64,000 nucleotides of DNA from positions 1-64,000 of the forward strand of contig NZ_FNKQ01000007.1 in assembly GCF_900100875.1 (NCBI RefSeq). Reading direction: 5' to 3'. The notes beneath the pieces are model-generated. The model saw only the letters and a list, made by a program, of their open reading frames with translations. It did not search any database and was not told the origin of the DNA. The stretch's first letter is position 1. Each line of letters starts with the position of its first letter. The stretch comes from Halopelagius longus. Its GTDB lineage: Archaea; Halobacteriota; Halobacteria; Halobacteriales; Haloferacaceae. Below, piece after piece: positions 53,518 to 61,080 of the stretch. The position numbers were made by a program, and so were the translations under genes.

Positions 53518-53798
53518 AATTCGTTTCGTTCGTTTTGCTCGTTCTGTTCGTTTCGTTCAGTGAGGTTGTTTCACTCGGTGAGAGGATTACTACGATGTTA
53601 AAACCAACTGTTCGTTCTGCTCGTTGAAGAGAATTCGTTCGTTATCATCACTCCCTTCGTTACGTTCGTTTCCCTCGTTTCAATCAGCGATTCTATGGAT
53701 CCGACCGTACGCAAACAAGTTCGTTAGTGGAATTCCGTTCATCACCCTCGTTCGGTTCACTCTATTCGTTCCATTCGTTTTGTTCGTTCCCATCGTTT
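53518..53798. repeat. 9-bp repeat array NNTTCGTTY upstream of parA (candidate centromere)
   Basis: Three clusters of degenerate 9-mers: 53518-53562 (5 units in tandem), 53609-53680 (six units, three of them contiguous at 53654-53680) and 53718-53798 (AGTTCGTTA, then six contiguous units at 53745-53798). The regular spacing, the location directly upstream of parA and the repeat in the partner gene suggest a centromere-like binding region. Confidence 0.65.
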
Positions 53799-53947
53799 CC
53801 AAGAAGGTGCCGACCTTTCAGTAATTCCACATCGAAGCCTCCCTCAATCTCCCAGACACCTGTGATACCAAGACAAAGCAGTGCCAGGGCCCAGATAGCA
53901 CGAACGCCGAGTTGATTTAAGCACGTATCACCAACCCTTCTGCACAG

Positions 53948-54835
53948 ATGGCTCGTCTCGTTTACTATCACCATCCCCAAGCCGAGAACTTCTCGCTAAA
54001 GTATAGCTCGGCTTCTCAATCTGAGATTCTTTCTCGTCGTAAGGATTCGGACGGTGCAACGAAGCTCATCGGCTATCCGTTTGATACCCCCGTCTATGCC
54101 CTCTATGAGAGCGACACGGAGATCAAAGACGCAAACGAGATTGATTTCGACCAGAAATGGCTCAGCGATCGACTCGCCGAGCTCCCCCGTGAGGGGCAGG
54201 TCGTCGCATTTCGATTAGTGGAATTGCTCGAAGCGGCTGTAGACGTGAGAGAAGAAGAAGAGTTCCGCCTCTACAAGGAGTTTGAACCACAGAAGATTCG
54301 GCAGGCACTCAACCACGTCTCATGGGGCGCACCACTCCCACAGGTCGCCGGTGAGGTGATGTCAAATCTCATTCTCCGGCATTCGCTGCCGAATGCGAAT
54401 CATCGAACGGGAATTGCGATGCTGCAGTTCTGTATCGAGAGTGTTGAGCCAGATTTTGAAATGCCTCGCACTCACCTCGATGATGAAACCTGGCAGGAGT
54501 GGGTTGATCCCTATATCGTCGACTCGAAGCGCCTCATCACTATTCGTCGGAACAACATTCGGTTCAAGCAACTGCAAGAGCTTGGCGTCGACCTTGTAGA
54601 GCGAAAAGACGGGATTCAGATTCAGTTAGACGAGTTCGAGCTGGATATGCACTGGCGTGACGCACTGTCGACGTACGCCACTCGCCACGAAGACCACTGT
54701 ACGGAGTTTGCTCGGGCAGTCCTTGAGCGCGCAGAGCGAGACGATCTTTTCGAGAAAGCGGGGCCGACAAAGCAGGAGTTCATCGACTATCTAGAGTCTG
54801 GGCTCGTCGAACGGGATTTCAGAGAACTGTTTTGA
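53948..54835 (+). CDS. Fic/Doc-like protein
   Basis: 295 residues. The central segment LILRHSLPNANHRTG (about 141-155) resembles the Fic/Doc active-site loop (HxFx(D/N)xNxR), with His145, Asn151 and Arg153 in place. The N- and C-terminal parts are helix-rich and not recognised. Fic/Doc enzymes transfer nucleotide or phosphate groups to target proteins and often act as toxins. A 34-residue gene converges at its 3' end. The assignment rests on the motif alone. Confidence 0.6.
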   Translation: MARLVYYHHPQAENFSLKYSSASQSEILSRRKDSDGATKLIGYPFDTPVYALYESDTEIKDANEIDFDQKWLSDRLAELPREGQVVAFRLVELLEAAVDVREEEEFRLYKEFEPQKIRQALNHVSWGAPLPQVAGEVMSNLILRHSLPNANHRTGIAMLQFCIESVEPDFEMPRTHLDDETWQEWVDPYIVDSKRLITIRRNNIRFKQLQELGVDLVERKDGIQIQLDEFELDMHWRDALSTYATRHEDHCTEFARAVLERAERDDLFEKAGPTKQEFIDYLESGLVERDFRELF

Positions 54836-54940
54836 TCAGTCGCGAAGCTCTGCGACCGACTGGCCGACCTCTCGGACGTGGTCACTTCGCTCGAGGTCGA
54901 GTTCCTCAGCGAGGTAATCAACTGTCTCTTCGAGGCTCAT
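54836..54940 (-). CDS. very small acidic protein next to Fic/Doc-like gene
   Basis: 34 residues: MSLEETVDYLAEELDLERSD then HVREVGQSVAELRD. The stop codon directly adjoins the Fic/Doc-like stop (54833-54835). Two amphipathic helices are likely. It could be an antitoxin-like partner, but no family is recognised. Confidence 0.45.
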   Translation of the reverse strand: MSLEETVDYLAEELDLERSDHVREVGQSVAELRD

Positions 54941-55015
54941 ACCTGAAGGAAGCGCTCCGAGCGGTATAAACCTAGTGCTGTACTAGCCACTCCGGCTCGA
55001 CAGCGGATCGAAGAA

Positions 55016-55183
55016 TCAGAGAAGCTCGAAGAGACGGCTCTGCTTTGGGTCGTATTCGAATTCGTAATCGCCTGCTAGTTCCCGCCCATCGACGTTGCGG
55101 TACTCGGGACTGCCCGAGCAAATTGATACAGAGGAATTTCTCGCTCCAGAACTAGTCGTCTGCCCGACTGCCGGCACTTTCAC
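55016..55183 (-). CDS. small hypothetical protein
   Basis: 55 residues from GTG 55183. The C-terminal half, EYRNVDGRELAGDYEFEYDP then KQSRLFELL, has clear haloarchaeal composition. The N-terminal half with ICSGSPE is less convincing, so this may be the 3' end of a longer lost gene. Confidence 0.4.
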   Translation of the reverse strand: MKVPAVGQTTSSGARNSSVSICSGSPEYRNVDGRELAGDYEFEYDPKQSRLFELL

Positions 55184-55199
55184 CTGAGTATGTGAACAA

Positions 55200-55305
55200 C
55201 GTACTCTCCACGCGGGGAGAGGAAGCTGCCCTCGGGGGCAGAGGGAATGGCCCGACGCCCCACGGAGGAATCTCGCCGTTCACGGTGGGGAGGATGTCAA
55301 AGAGC
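55200..55305 (+). ncRNA. GC-rich multi-hairpin element, candidate omegaRNA/right end of an IS200/IS605 element
   Basis: Contains consecutive stems CTCTCC-ACGCGG-GGAGAG, CTGCCC-TCGG-GGGCAG and a CCCCAC/GTGGGG pairing, then GGAGGATGTCAAA. The order and the conserved-looking core GGGAATGGCCCGACGCC resemble the 3' ends of haloarchaeal IS1341-type tnpB genes, from which the guide RNA (sotRNA/omegaRNA) is made. No tnpB is present upstream, so this would be a solitary right end. The identification is from memory of such sequences and not from a search. Confidence 0.45.
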
Positions 55306-55588
55306 CCTTAACTGGTATCCGATAGGTGGATTTCGACTGGAATACCGGGAAGGCAACTATGGTAGCAGAGAGAAGACGACCGGTGTTGCCAGTATTGCCA
55401 ATAATCTCGTTGTTTAAGTACCTCTCTCACTCCACTATTGCCAGTAACGAGGAGAGGATGAACGGGAGGACAGAAACTACCACGCATCTAGTCTAGTTAC
55501 TGTTATTTAGACCTACTACAGCTAGCTGAATTTTCTCTAGTGCGGATTTGGTTGAATGCATATTGTATTAAGAGTATCGCTATCTAGA

Positions 55589-55609
55589 GAGGGGGTCAAC
55601 GACCCCCTC
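55589..55609. terminator. perfect hairpin in the origin region
   Basis: A 9-bp stem GAGGGGGTC / GACCCCCTC with loop AAC. It may be a terminator or an origin structure; no gene ends immediately before it. Confidence 0.35.
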
Positions 55610-55625
55610 CAGTTGTTACGAAGGT

Positions 55626-55645
55626 TTACTGGCAATAGTGGAGTG
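55626..55645 (+). repeat. origin recognition box copy 2
   Basis: TTACTGGCAATAGTGGAGTG, inverse of 55428-55447 and identical to 57200-57219. Confidence 0.75.
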
Positions 55646-55754
55646 TGTGTGTTTTATAAGTAGACGCAATACTGGCAGAACTGGTTCGAGTGGTGGGTTA
55701 GTGGTGATACTGGAACCCGTGGTTTTATGATGGCTCTTCGTCTTGGGTCCGCCT

Positions 55755-57011
55755 ATGGGCCGATTCAATCGAGAATCGTTCATCATCCAGGACAAAGACG
55801 TCCTCCGTGATGATTACCAACCAGAGACACTCGAGGAGCGGGACGAAGAACTCGACGAATATGCGGCCGCTCTCCGTCCCGTCATTCAGGGCTGGCAACC
55901 GAACAACGTCTTTCTCTATGGCGTTACCGGCGTCGGGAAGACCGCTGCTACACACGATCTTCTCGAGGAACTGCAGGAATCCGCCGAAGAGTACGATGAC
56001 GTTGATCTCAACGTTATCGAACTCAACTGTACTGGCTGCACTACTTCTTATCAGGTAGCGGTCAATCTCGTGAACGAGATTCGTTCACCGTCGCACCCTC
56101 TCACTACTGTCTCATCCTCACGGGAACCGATGAGCGAGACTGGTTACCAACAGAAACGCATCTTCAACGAACTCTACAACGACCTCGAGTCGGTTGGGGG
56201 GACGATTCTCGTTGTCCTCGACGAAATCGATAATATCGGCTCGGATGACGATATCCTATACGAACTCCCGCGGGCACGGTCTCAGCTGGATCTCAACGTG
56301 AAAATCGGTGTTATCGGTATCTCGAACGATTTCAAGTTCCGAGAAAATCTGTCTCCGAAGGTGAAAGATACACTTTGCGAAGAGGAGATTCTCTTTCCTC
56401 CTTATGATGCAAACGAACTGCGAAACATTCTTCGACAACGTGCTGATATCGCACTTCACAGCGATGTTCTTGAGTCAGATGTAATCCCGCTATGTGCGGC
56501 GTTCTCGGCACAGGATTCAGGGTCTGCTCGCCAGGCACTCCGTCTATTACGGAAAGCTGCTGACATCGCTGAGAACGAGGCAATGGCCGGTGGCGAGGCG
56601 AAGATCACGGAGGAACACGTCCGGGAAGCTGAGCATCAAATTCAGCGCCAGCAGGTTGTCGAAGGAATGCATTCGTTGACTCGCCAGGGTCAATACGTAC
56701 TACTGACGGTGTGTCAGCTAGCCGCTGAAGGCGAAACTCCTGAACGCACGAAGTTAATCTATCAACGGTATCAGAAGATACTACGGAATCATGGGACTGA
56801 CCCGCTAAAACGGCGTCGAGTTCATGACCACCTATCGGATCTGAGCCTACACGGTATCTTACGGCTCGTCGATTCGACTGGTGGACGTGGTAACTACAAC
56901 GAGTACGAGCTAGATGTTTCGCTCTCATCTGCGTTGGATGCGCTCGAGAGTGAATTTGGAGATCTTACTGAGATCCGTGAAACCGCAAAGAGGCATCAAG
57001 TTCTGGATTGA
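55755..57011 (+). CDS. cdc6: Orc1/Cdc6 replication initiator
   Basis: 418 residues from ATG 55755. Walker A GVTGVGKTA (about 56-64), Walker B LVVLDEIDN, sensor region GISNDFKF, arginine-finger segment GSARQALRLLRKAADI, and a C-terminal winged helix (LIYQRYQKILRNHG, RRRVHDHLSDLSLHG). Binds origin boxes and loads the replicative helicase. Three identical 20-bp boxes flank it on both sides, so origin and initiator form one unit. Its codon use is less GC-rich than the metabolic genes. Confidence 0.93.
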   Translation: MGRFNRESFIIQDKDVLRDDYQPETLEERDEELDEYAAALRPVIQGWQPNNVFLYGVTGVGKTAATHDLLEELQESAEEYDDVDLNVIELNCTGCTTSYQVAVNLVNEIRSPSHPLTTVSSSREPMSETGYQQKRIFNELYNDLESVGGTILVVLDEIDNIGSDDDILYELPRARSQLDLNVKIGVIGISNDFKFRENLSPKVKDTLCEEEILFPPYDANELRNILRQRADIALHSDVLESDVIPLCAAFSAQDSGSARQALRLLRKAADIAENEAMAGGEAKITEEHVREAEHQIQRQQVVEGMHSLTRQGQYVLLTVCQLAAEGETPERTKLIYQRYQKILRNHGTDPLKRRRVHDHLSDLSLHGILRLVDSTGGRGNYNEYELDVSLSSALDALESEFGDLTEIRETAKRHQVLD

Positions 57012-57230
57012 GATGGGTACCATCGAAACCAGTAGTGCCAATACCCTCTCCACCTTTGCCAGTAAAACGCCAACCGACGGTGCCAGTTTCTCCAGTACCC
57101 TCTCCGGTATTGCCAGTAACCTCTCTTCTAGTTAACCCGATTGGGTAACACCAGAGCTGTCGTTGCCAGTTTCTTTCACCCGAGCTTCGTCTCCCGGTTT
57201 TACTGGCAATAGTGGAGTGTCTGACAACAC
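57012..57230. repeat. origin boxes right of Orc1/Cdc6
   Basis: The full box TTACTGGCAATAGTGGAGTG is at 57200-57219, and partial TGCCAGT(A/T) motifs recur at about 57057, 57081, 57111 and 57162. An imperfect palindrome GTTAACCCGATTGGGTAAC lies at 57129-57147. No gene is supported here. Confidence 0.65.
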
Positions 57231-57275
57231 CTCTGAGAAATCGCATCTGCGGGAATGCGGTAATCTCCGAATGGA

Positions 57276-57599
57276 CTACTCATTGGGGGTGACCGGTCCT
57301 TTATATTTTGATTTGATTTTGTCCCCCTCTCTCCACTGCCAGTAGTAATAGCGATTGTCGTTGATTTCTTTGATCGTGATCGTCGCCTTTGCGGGGACGT
57401 CGTCCGGAAGATCATCAGGCCGTTCCTTACTGTCGCTCTCGTCTGACTCCTCCTCAAGACGATCCTCACGCTCCTTGTGCTCGGCCAACGCCTCGGCGTA
57501 GCGGGCAACGTCCCTGAGACGTTCCGGTGGACACTCGTTGAGACTGTTTACTATCTCTGTTGGAAGGTCCGATGATGGGGTCGGTGGTTCGGAAGACAT
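57276..57599 (-). CDS. small Orc-neighbour protein of haloarchaeal plasmids
   Basis: 107 residues. An acidic, helical N-terminal part (PPERLRDVARYAEALAEHKE) and a C-terminal TITIKEINDNRYYYWQWREG with KIKSKYKGPV. The C-terminal segment is a compact strand-rich motif seen in small proteins near replication genes; function unknown. An inverted repeat TTAACCAAC-N23-GTTGGTTAA lies 15-55 bp upstream. Confidence 0.75.
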   Translation of the reverse strand: MSSEPPTPSSDLPTEIVNSLNECPPERLRDVARYAEALAEHKEREDRLEEESDESDSKERPDDLPDDVPAKATITIKEINDNRYYYWQWREGDKIKSKYKGPVTPNE

Positions 57600-57613
57600 T
57601 GGGAATTCTCGTG

Positions 57614-57654
57614 TTAACCAACACGGAACGACGATTCATACTTTTGTTGGTTAA
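57614..57654. promoter_or_regulatory. TTAACCAAC-N23-GTTGGTTAA, copy 1
   Basis: Arms 57614-57622 and 57646-57654, ahead of the gene starting at 57599. Confidence 0.55.
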
Positions 57655-57787
57655 GACGATGCTAATTTGGTCATTTTGAGCCGTATATTGGGATCTCGTC
57701 CGTAGTACTCTCAGATCGACTTCACAACTTATCAACGGGAAAATCTGCCAGCCACAGAGTATGATTCTCGTCCGCTACCAGTGGAGG

Positions 57788-58201
57788 CTACTGCTCTTCA
57801 GGACGAGGCGCATCCTCGTACTTGACCATCTTCTCGGGTTTGTCGGAGATGGTTTCGTAGATTTGTTGAAGCGTCTCCTCAGCGGCGAGCAGATTGTGTT
57901 CCTCGAGGAATGTCCGTCCCTTCTCGGTGAGACCGTAGAACTTCCAGGGATAGCCCTGTCGGCGCCGGTCGTCGTCGAGTGCGACCTCCCTGACGATGCC
58001 GGCGTCGATCAGCTTTTGGATGTGCTTGTAGACGGTGGCATCGCTGACGCTAGGGTTGAGCTCCTCGAGTTCATACATCGAGGGCAGTTGCTTCGGGTGC
58101 TGAAGGATGTTACTGATGAGCGCGAACCGGGTCTGCTGGGTGACGAAGTGGACGAGCTCGCGCGTTTCCGTCTCCTCAGTAATCCCTCGGTCAGTATTCA
58201 T
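57788..58201 (-). CDS. winged-helix regulator (PadR/MarR-like)
   Basis: 137 residues. HTH in NILQHPKQLPSMYELEELNP and SVSDATVYKHIQKLIDAGIV, wing RQGYPWKFYGLTEKGRTFL, C-terminal dimer helix. ATG 58201 was chosen; the upstream extension covers the operator. A perfect 10-bp palindrome (58229-58252) overlaps its promoter and a TTAACCAAC-N23-GTTGGTTAA element lies at 58277-58317, so it is probably autoregulated. Confidence 0.87.
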   Translation of the reverse strand: MNTDRGITEETETRELVHFVTQQTRFALISNILQHPKQLPSMYELEELNPSVSDATVYKHIQKLIDAGIVREVALDDDRRRQGYPWKFYGLTEKGRTFLEEHNLLAAEETLQQIYETISDKPEKMVKYEDAPRPEEQ

Positions 58202-58228
58202 ACGATACAGTTCACGTCCTGGCAGTGA

Positions 58229-58252
58229 GTAGTTTACTCTATAGTAAACTAC
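58229..58252. promoter_or_regulatory. perfect palindrome GTAGTTTACT-CTAT-AGTAAACTAC
   Basis: 10-bp arms with a 4-bp spacer, centred about 40 bp upstream of the regulator ATG at 58201. It would cover the TATA/BRE region. Confidence 0.65.
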
Positions 58253-58276
58253 GCTGGAGTACACTCAGATGCACAC

Positions 58277-58317
58277 TTAACCAACGTGTGGCGGATTCTC
58301 TATCGAACGTTGGTTAA
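58277..58317. promoter_or_regulatory. TTAACCAAC-N23-GTTGGTTAA, copy 2
   Basis: Arms 58277-58285 and 58309-58317, the same 23-bp spacing as copy 1. It lies between the regulator and the 3' end of the ArdC-like gene. Confidence 0.55.
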
Positions 58318-58329
58318 ACTGGTGAGAGA

Positions 58330-59256
58330 TCAGTCTTCGAGAACCGCAATAATTTCCTCTGCAGTTCGGCTGATCCGGCTGAGACGATCGCGGACGACTT
58401 CTGAATCGTCTGATTCCCAAGCAGCAAGATAGAACGCCGATCCACTCGTGTTGAGCCCATAGTACCGCCCGACAATGTACGCTACAGCTTCCGCCTCGAC
58501 TTCGCGTTTCGAGCGCTCTATATCGTCATCAACGTCGAAGTGGAGCAAGGCGTGCGCGTACTCGTGAATCACTGTCCGGGCGAGGTCCGCATCGTTCTCG
58601 CGGTCTCGAACCTCGACGAGAGGCTTGGCGTCGGCGAGACTCAGCCGTTCACAGATACCCTTCGCCTCTCCGGGTGACCATTCCCGTTCAGGAACAATCT
58701 GAACTGTCACTCCGAGGTCGTCAGCAGCGTCAGTCAACTGGCCGACGAGGTCGTCGGCGTCACCGGTCGCCACTGTGCCGAGTTCCGGAAGCGGCTCACC
58801 TTCGGTCTGGGAGATGTCGAATACCGGCGCGGGTCTGAACCCGACAAGGCCCTTGGACCACTCCTCGGGCGGCGTCTTGTCGTAATCACAGTCACTGTCC
58901 TCATGATAACTTGGCGAATTCTCGCATTCTGGGCACTGCTTCGTGATGATCGGGGCCCAAATCCAGATGGCCTGCTCGCCTTCCTTGACGTGCCGGTCGA
59001 ACTCCTCTTGCCAGGTTCGATAGCCAGCGACCTTCGTCGCTTCGGGACACTGGCGCTTGATCAGGAGTGTATTTCGATACGAGTAATCGTGGAAGCGACT
59101 CTGGACGTCGAGCCACTCCTGGAACTCCGCGCTGGCCTGCGCGTCATCGACGTCGGCGACGAGTTCATCAATCCATGCTTCGATGGTGCTGTTCATCTCG
59201 TCCGATCGAGTGTCGGTCTGATCGAAGGAGACCGACGAATCACTGGTCGTAGCCAT
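58330..59256 (-). CDS. ArdC-like protein with M78-type zinc metallopeptidase domain
   Basis: 308 residues. The N-terminal half resembles the ArdC/ssDNA-binding domain (WLDVQSRFHDYSYRNTLLI, GYRTWQEEF, EGEQAIWIWAP). A cysteine-rich insert (CPECENSPSYHEDSDC) may bind zinc. The C-terminal peptidase has VIHEYAHALLHFD (231-235) and a downstream Glu in EVEAEAVAYIVG. ArdC proteins protect incoming plasmid DNA from restriction during transfer; a similar anti-defence role is inferred. A 56-residue gene lies just upstream on the same strand. Confidence 0.85.
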   Translation of the reverse strand: MATTSDSSVSFDQTDTRSDEMNSTIEAWIDELVADVDDAQASAEFQEWLDVQSRFHDYSYRNTLLIKRQCPEATKVAGYRTWQEEFDRHVKEGEQAIWIWAPIITKQCPECENSPSYHEDSDCDYDKTPPEEWSKGLVGFRPAPVFDISQTEGEPLPELGTVATGDADDLVGQLTDAADDLGVTVQIVPEREWSPGEAKGICERLSLADAKPLVEVRDRENDADLARTVIHEYAHALLHFDVDDDIERSKREVEAEAVAYIVGRYYGLNTSGSAFYLAAWESDDSEVVRDRLSRISRTAEEIIAVLED

Positions 59257-59344
59257 TGTGTTCACCGAATCAACTTCACGGCGGCTGCATCAGTTCAGGA
59301 CGCGCCGCACCCCTCGGGGCGTACAAAAAAACCCGAGCTGTCGG

Positions 59345-59515
59345 TTATCGGAGTTCGTGGGGTTCGTCAGCGAAGCCGACTGTAACGAGGTACTCGAGGA
59401 ACTCATCGAACTGCTCAACATCGCTGGGCGTGTCGGTCGCAAGGTGACACGCCCATTCGATGGCCCACCGGAAGGCGGGATCCGTTCCGCCTTCGCTTAA
59501 CCTACAACTAAACAA
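59345..59515 (-). CDS. small protein upstream of ArdC-like gene
   Basis: 56 residues, clearly coding in composition: FRWAIEWACHLATDTPSDVE, QFDEFLEYLVTVGFADEPHE. The only usable start is TTG 59515, and a TTA codon stands where an ATG would be expected five codons later, so the start may have been damaged. It lies 88 bp before the ArdC-like gene and overlaps copy 3 of the N23 inverted repeat. Confidence 0.5.
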   Translation of the reverse strand: MFSCRLSEGGTDPAFRWAIEWACHLATDTPSDVEQFDEFLEYLVTVGFADEPHELR

Positions 59516-59537
59516 TTCAACCGGATGTGTTGGTTAA
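59497..59537. promoter_or_regulatory. TTAACCTAC-N23-GTTGGTTAA, copy 3 (one mismatch)
   Basis: Arms 59497-59505 and 59529-59537, spacing again 23 bp. Confidence 0.5.
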
Positions 59538-59621
59538 GGTTCGTTTCTCTTACTCGTACAAGTCGTCTCGCGCATCTAGCGCCGGATCGAAGCGACGGCA
59601 AGCAAAATCTAGGTTCGCAAC

Positions 59622-60143
59622 TCAGTCATCCCCAATGTTGGAGATGTAGTTCGAAAACCTGTCGGTATAACACCCTTCCAAGAATTTGTCAAACCGATCT
59701 GCACTACTGTCCTCACAGACGTCGTATTCGACTTTGACAACCGTCTCCACCGCGTGGTGGGTATTCCCTTTGCCATCCTCTACAACAAACGTGAGGTTAT
59801 TCGTCCCAGCCGCCCTGAGGCTTTCGCCGGTACTAATGTTGAATTCAATAGGTACAGATTCGCCACTACTGAGGTGGCCGATGTCTCCTTCTCCGTCGAC
59901 CTCGAGGTCTTCGCCACCGTCAAAGACGAGGATGTTGACGTCTTCTATTGCACGCTTCCCCGTGTTCTCAACAGTAACCGAGACGTTCCCCGAGTCGTCC
60001 GTGTTCAGTGTGGCAGGGCCATCTATCGAGATTTCTAATACATCTCCATTAAGAACGTCTTCTGGGGCGTTACCGGGGAGAGCAGCAGCAGAAGAGGACA
60101 CGACCAAAAGCACCACAAGTGCTATCGCGAGAAGCTTTTTCAT
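59622..60143 (-). CDS. secreted CARDB-like protein
   Basis: 173 residues. Sec signal peptide KKLLAIALVVLLVVSSSAAA followed by one Ig-like CARDB/NEW3-type domain (NVSVTVENTGKRAIEDVNIL, GESVPIEFNISTGESL). Two cysteines near the C-terminus (VCEDSS, EGCYTD) could form a disulfide. Probably extracellular, with a binding or surface role. A perfect 17-bp palindrome lies about 42 bp upstream (60185-60201). Confidence 0.8.
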   Translation of the reverse strand: MKKLLAIALVVLLVVSSSAAALPGNAPEDVLNGDVLEISIDGPATLNTDDSGNVSVTVENTGKRAIEDVNILVFDGGEDLEVDGEGDIGHLSSGESVPIEFNISTGESLRAAGTNNLTFVVEDGKGNTHHAVETVVKVEYDVCEDSSADRFDKFLEGCYTDRFSNYISNIGDD

Positions 60144-60184
60144 TATCTACTATGTGACAATCATCTAGTGTAATAAGTTTGTCT

Positions 60185-60201
60185 CCTGTATAGTATACAG
60201 G
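60185..60201. promoter_or_regulatory. perfect palindrome CCTGTATA-G-TATACAGG
   Basis: 8-bp arms around one base, 42-58 bp upstream of the secreted-protein ATG (60143). Confidence 0.5.
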
Positions 60202-60322
60202 CTTCTTGCGCTGACCCTGTAGACTCCGTGAGAGTAGGGCGAGTCCTTACTAACGACGTGATTTTCGCATGAGTCCGCAACCGCGATATGAGCACAGTCG
60301 CTTCGTCTCACCGACTACGACC

Positions 60323-60558
60323 ATGAGTGACAACTCCACCACCGACAATAAATCGAACTCGAACGAACCGCAGGCGCTCAAGGCACCCGCCTCGACGACG
60401 CGGTCGCTGAGTACACGCCATCCCTACACGATCGACGTGCTGGCGATCATCCTGGTGCTCGCCGGCGTCACCCTCGCGCTCGCGTATGCTGGGCGTTCGG
60501 GCCCGCGACCATCCGCGAGGCCGCCGACGCGTTCCGAGGAAATGGGGGCGACAAGTGA
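60323..60558 (+). pseudogene. single-pass membrane protein, frameshifted
   Basis: ATG 60323 gives MSDNSTTDNKSNSNEPQALK and a membrane helix (TIDVLAIILVLAGVTLALAYA). The frame then leaves haloarchaeal composition, while the next frame continues sensibly as WAFGPATIREAADAFRGNGG to TGA 60556-60558. One base lost near 60490 explains this. Family unknown. Confidence 0.55.
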
Positions 60559-60646
60559 ACTTCCCCGCTGATGCGGCGTGGCGGGCGTTCCTCGTATCAG
60601 GGATGTGGTGAGAGGAGTCCGTTTTTCTGACTCGTCGAGCTTGGTC

Positions 60647-61045
60647 TTATGCACTCACTTCGGTTCCCTCACCATCAACGCCGAGATCGTACTTGACGTG
60701 GATATCGTTGTACCAGACGACCGGTCGCTTCGACCTGCCGTCTTCTTCGAATTTGACGAGGCCGAGTTCAGCAAGATCGGTGAGCGAGTTCGAGACGTTC
60801 TTGATGTCACGGTCGACGAGTCGGGCTAACTCGCGTTGGCTACTCGGCTCTTCGCGAGCGATCGTCCGGATGAGTTCGAGATTCTTCTCGCTCAGGATGC
60901 GTGCGAGTGCGGCCTCATCGGGGAGTGAGACACCGTACTGGTCCTCAGTTATTTTGCCTTTATCGGCGCGTTCTGCGGCGTCGAGGACGTGTTCTGCGAA
61001 GTCTTGGTCCGATTCGACTCGGACTACGAGGGTATTGCTTGGCAT
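60647..61045 (-). CDS. HVO_A0114-type wHTH protein, probable antitoxin
   Basis: 132 residues. MPSNTLVVRVESDQDFAEHV opens the protein; the winged helix is in ELIRTIAREEPSSQRELARL and DIKNVSNSLTDLAELGLVKF. This haloarchaeal family is often encoded directly after TumE/DUF6516-type genes, as here (35 bp after 61081). It probably represses the pair and neutralises the toxin. ATG 61045 is the family start. Confidence 0.82.
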   Translation of the reverse strand: MPSNTLVVRVESDQDFAEHVLDAAERADKGKITEDQYGVSLPDEAALARILSEKNLELIRTIAREEPSSQRELARLVDRDIKNVSNSLTDLAELGLVKFEEDGRSKRPVVWYNDIHVKYDLGVDGEGTEVSA

Positions 61046-61080
61046 GGTAGGACTTTCTTTTTGGGATGGCACTCAGTCGT

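Larger units (their letters stand above)
55428..55740. other. replication origin region left of Orc1/Cdc6
   Basis: Holds two inverted copies of a 20-bp element, CACTCCACTATTGCCAGTAA (55428-55447) and TTACTGGCAATAGTGGAGTG (55626-55645), an AT-rich stretch between them (55490-55580), and a perfect 9-bp hairpin at 55589-55609. Inverted origin-recognition boxes around an AT-rich unwinding element beside an orc gene are the usual haloarchaeal origin design. Partial TGCCAGTA motifs occur just left, near 55385. Confidence 0.75.

Noticed and set aside
53518-53798. CRISPR array
   Set aside because: The repeats are 9 bp, degenerate and mostly contiguous, without unique spacers; no cas genes are present.
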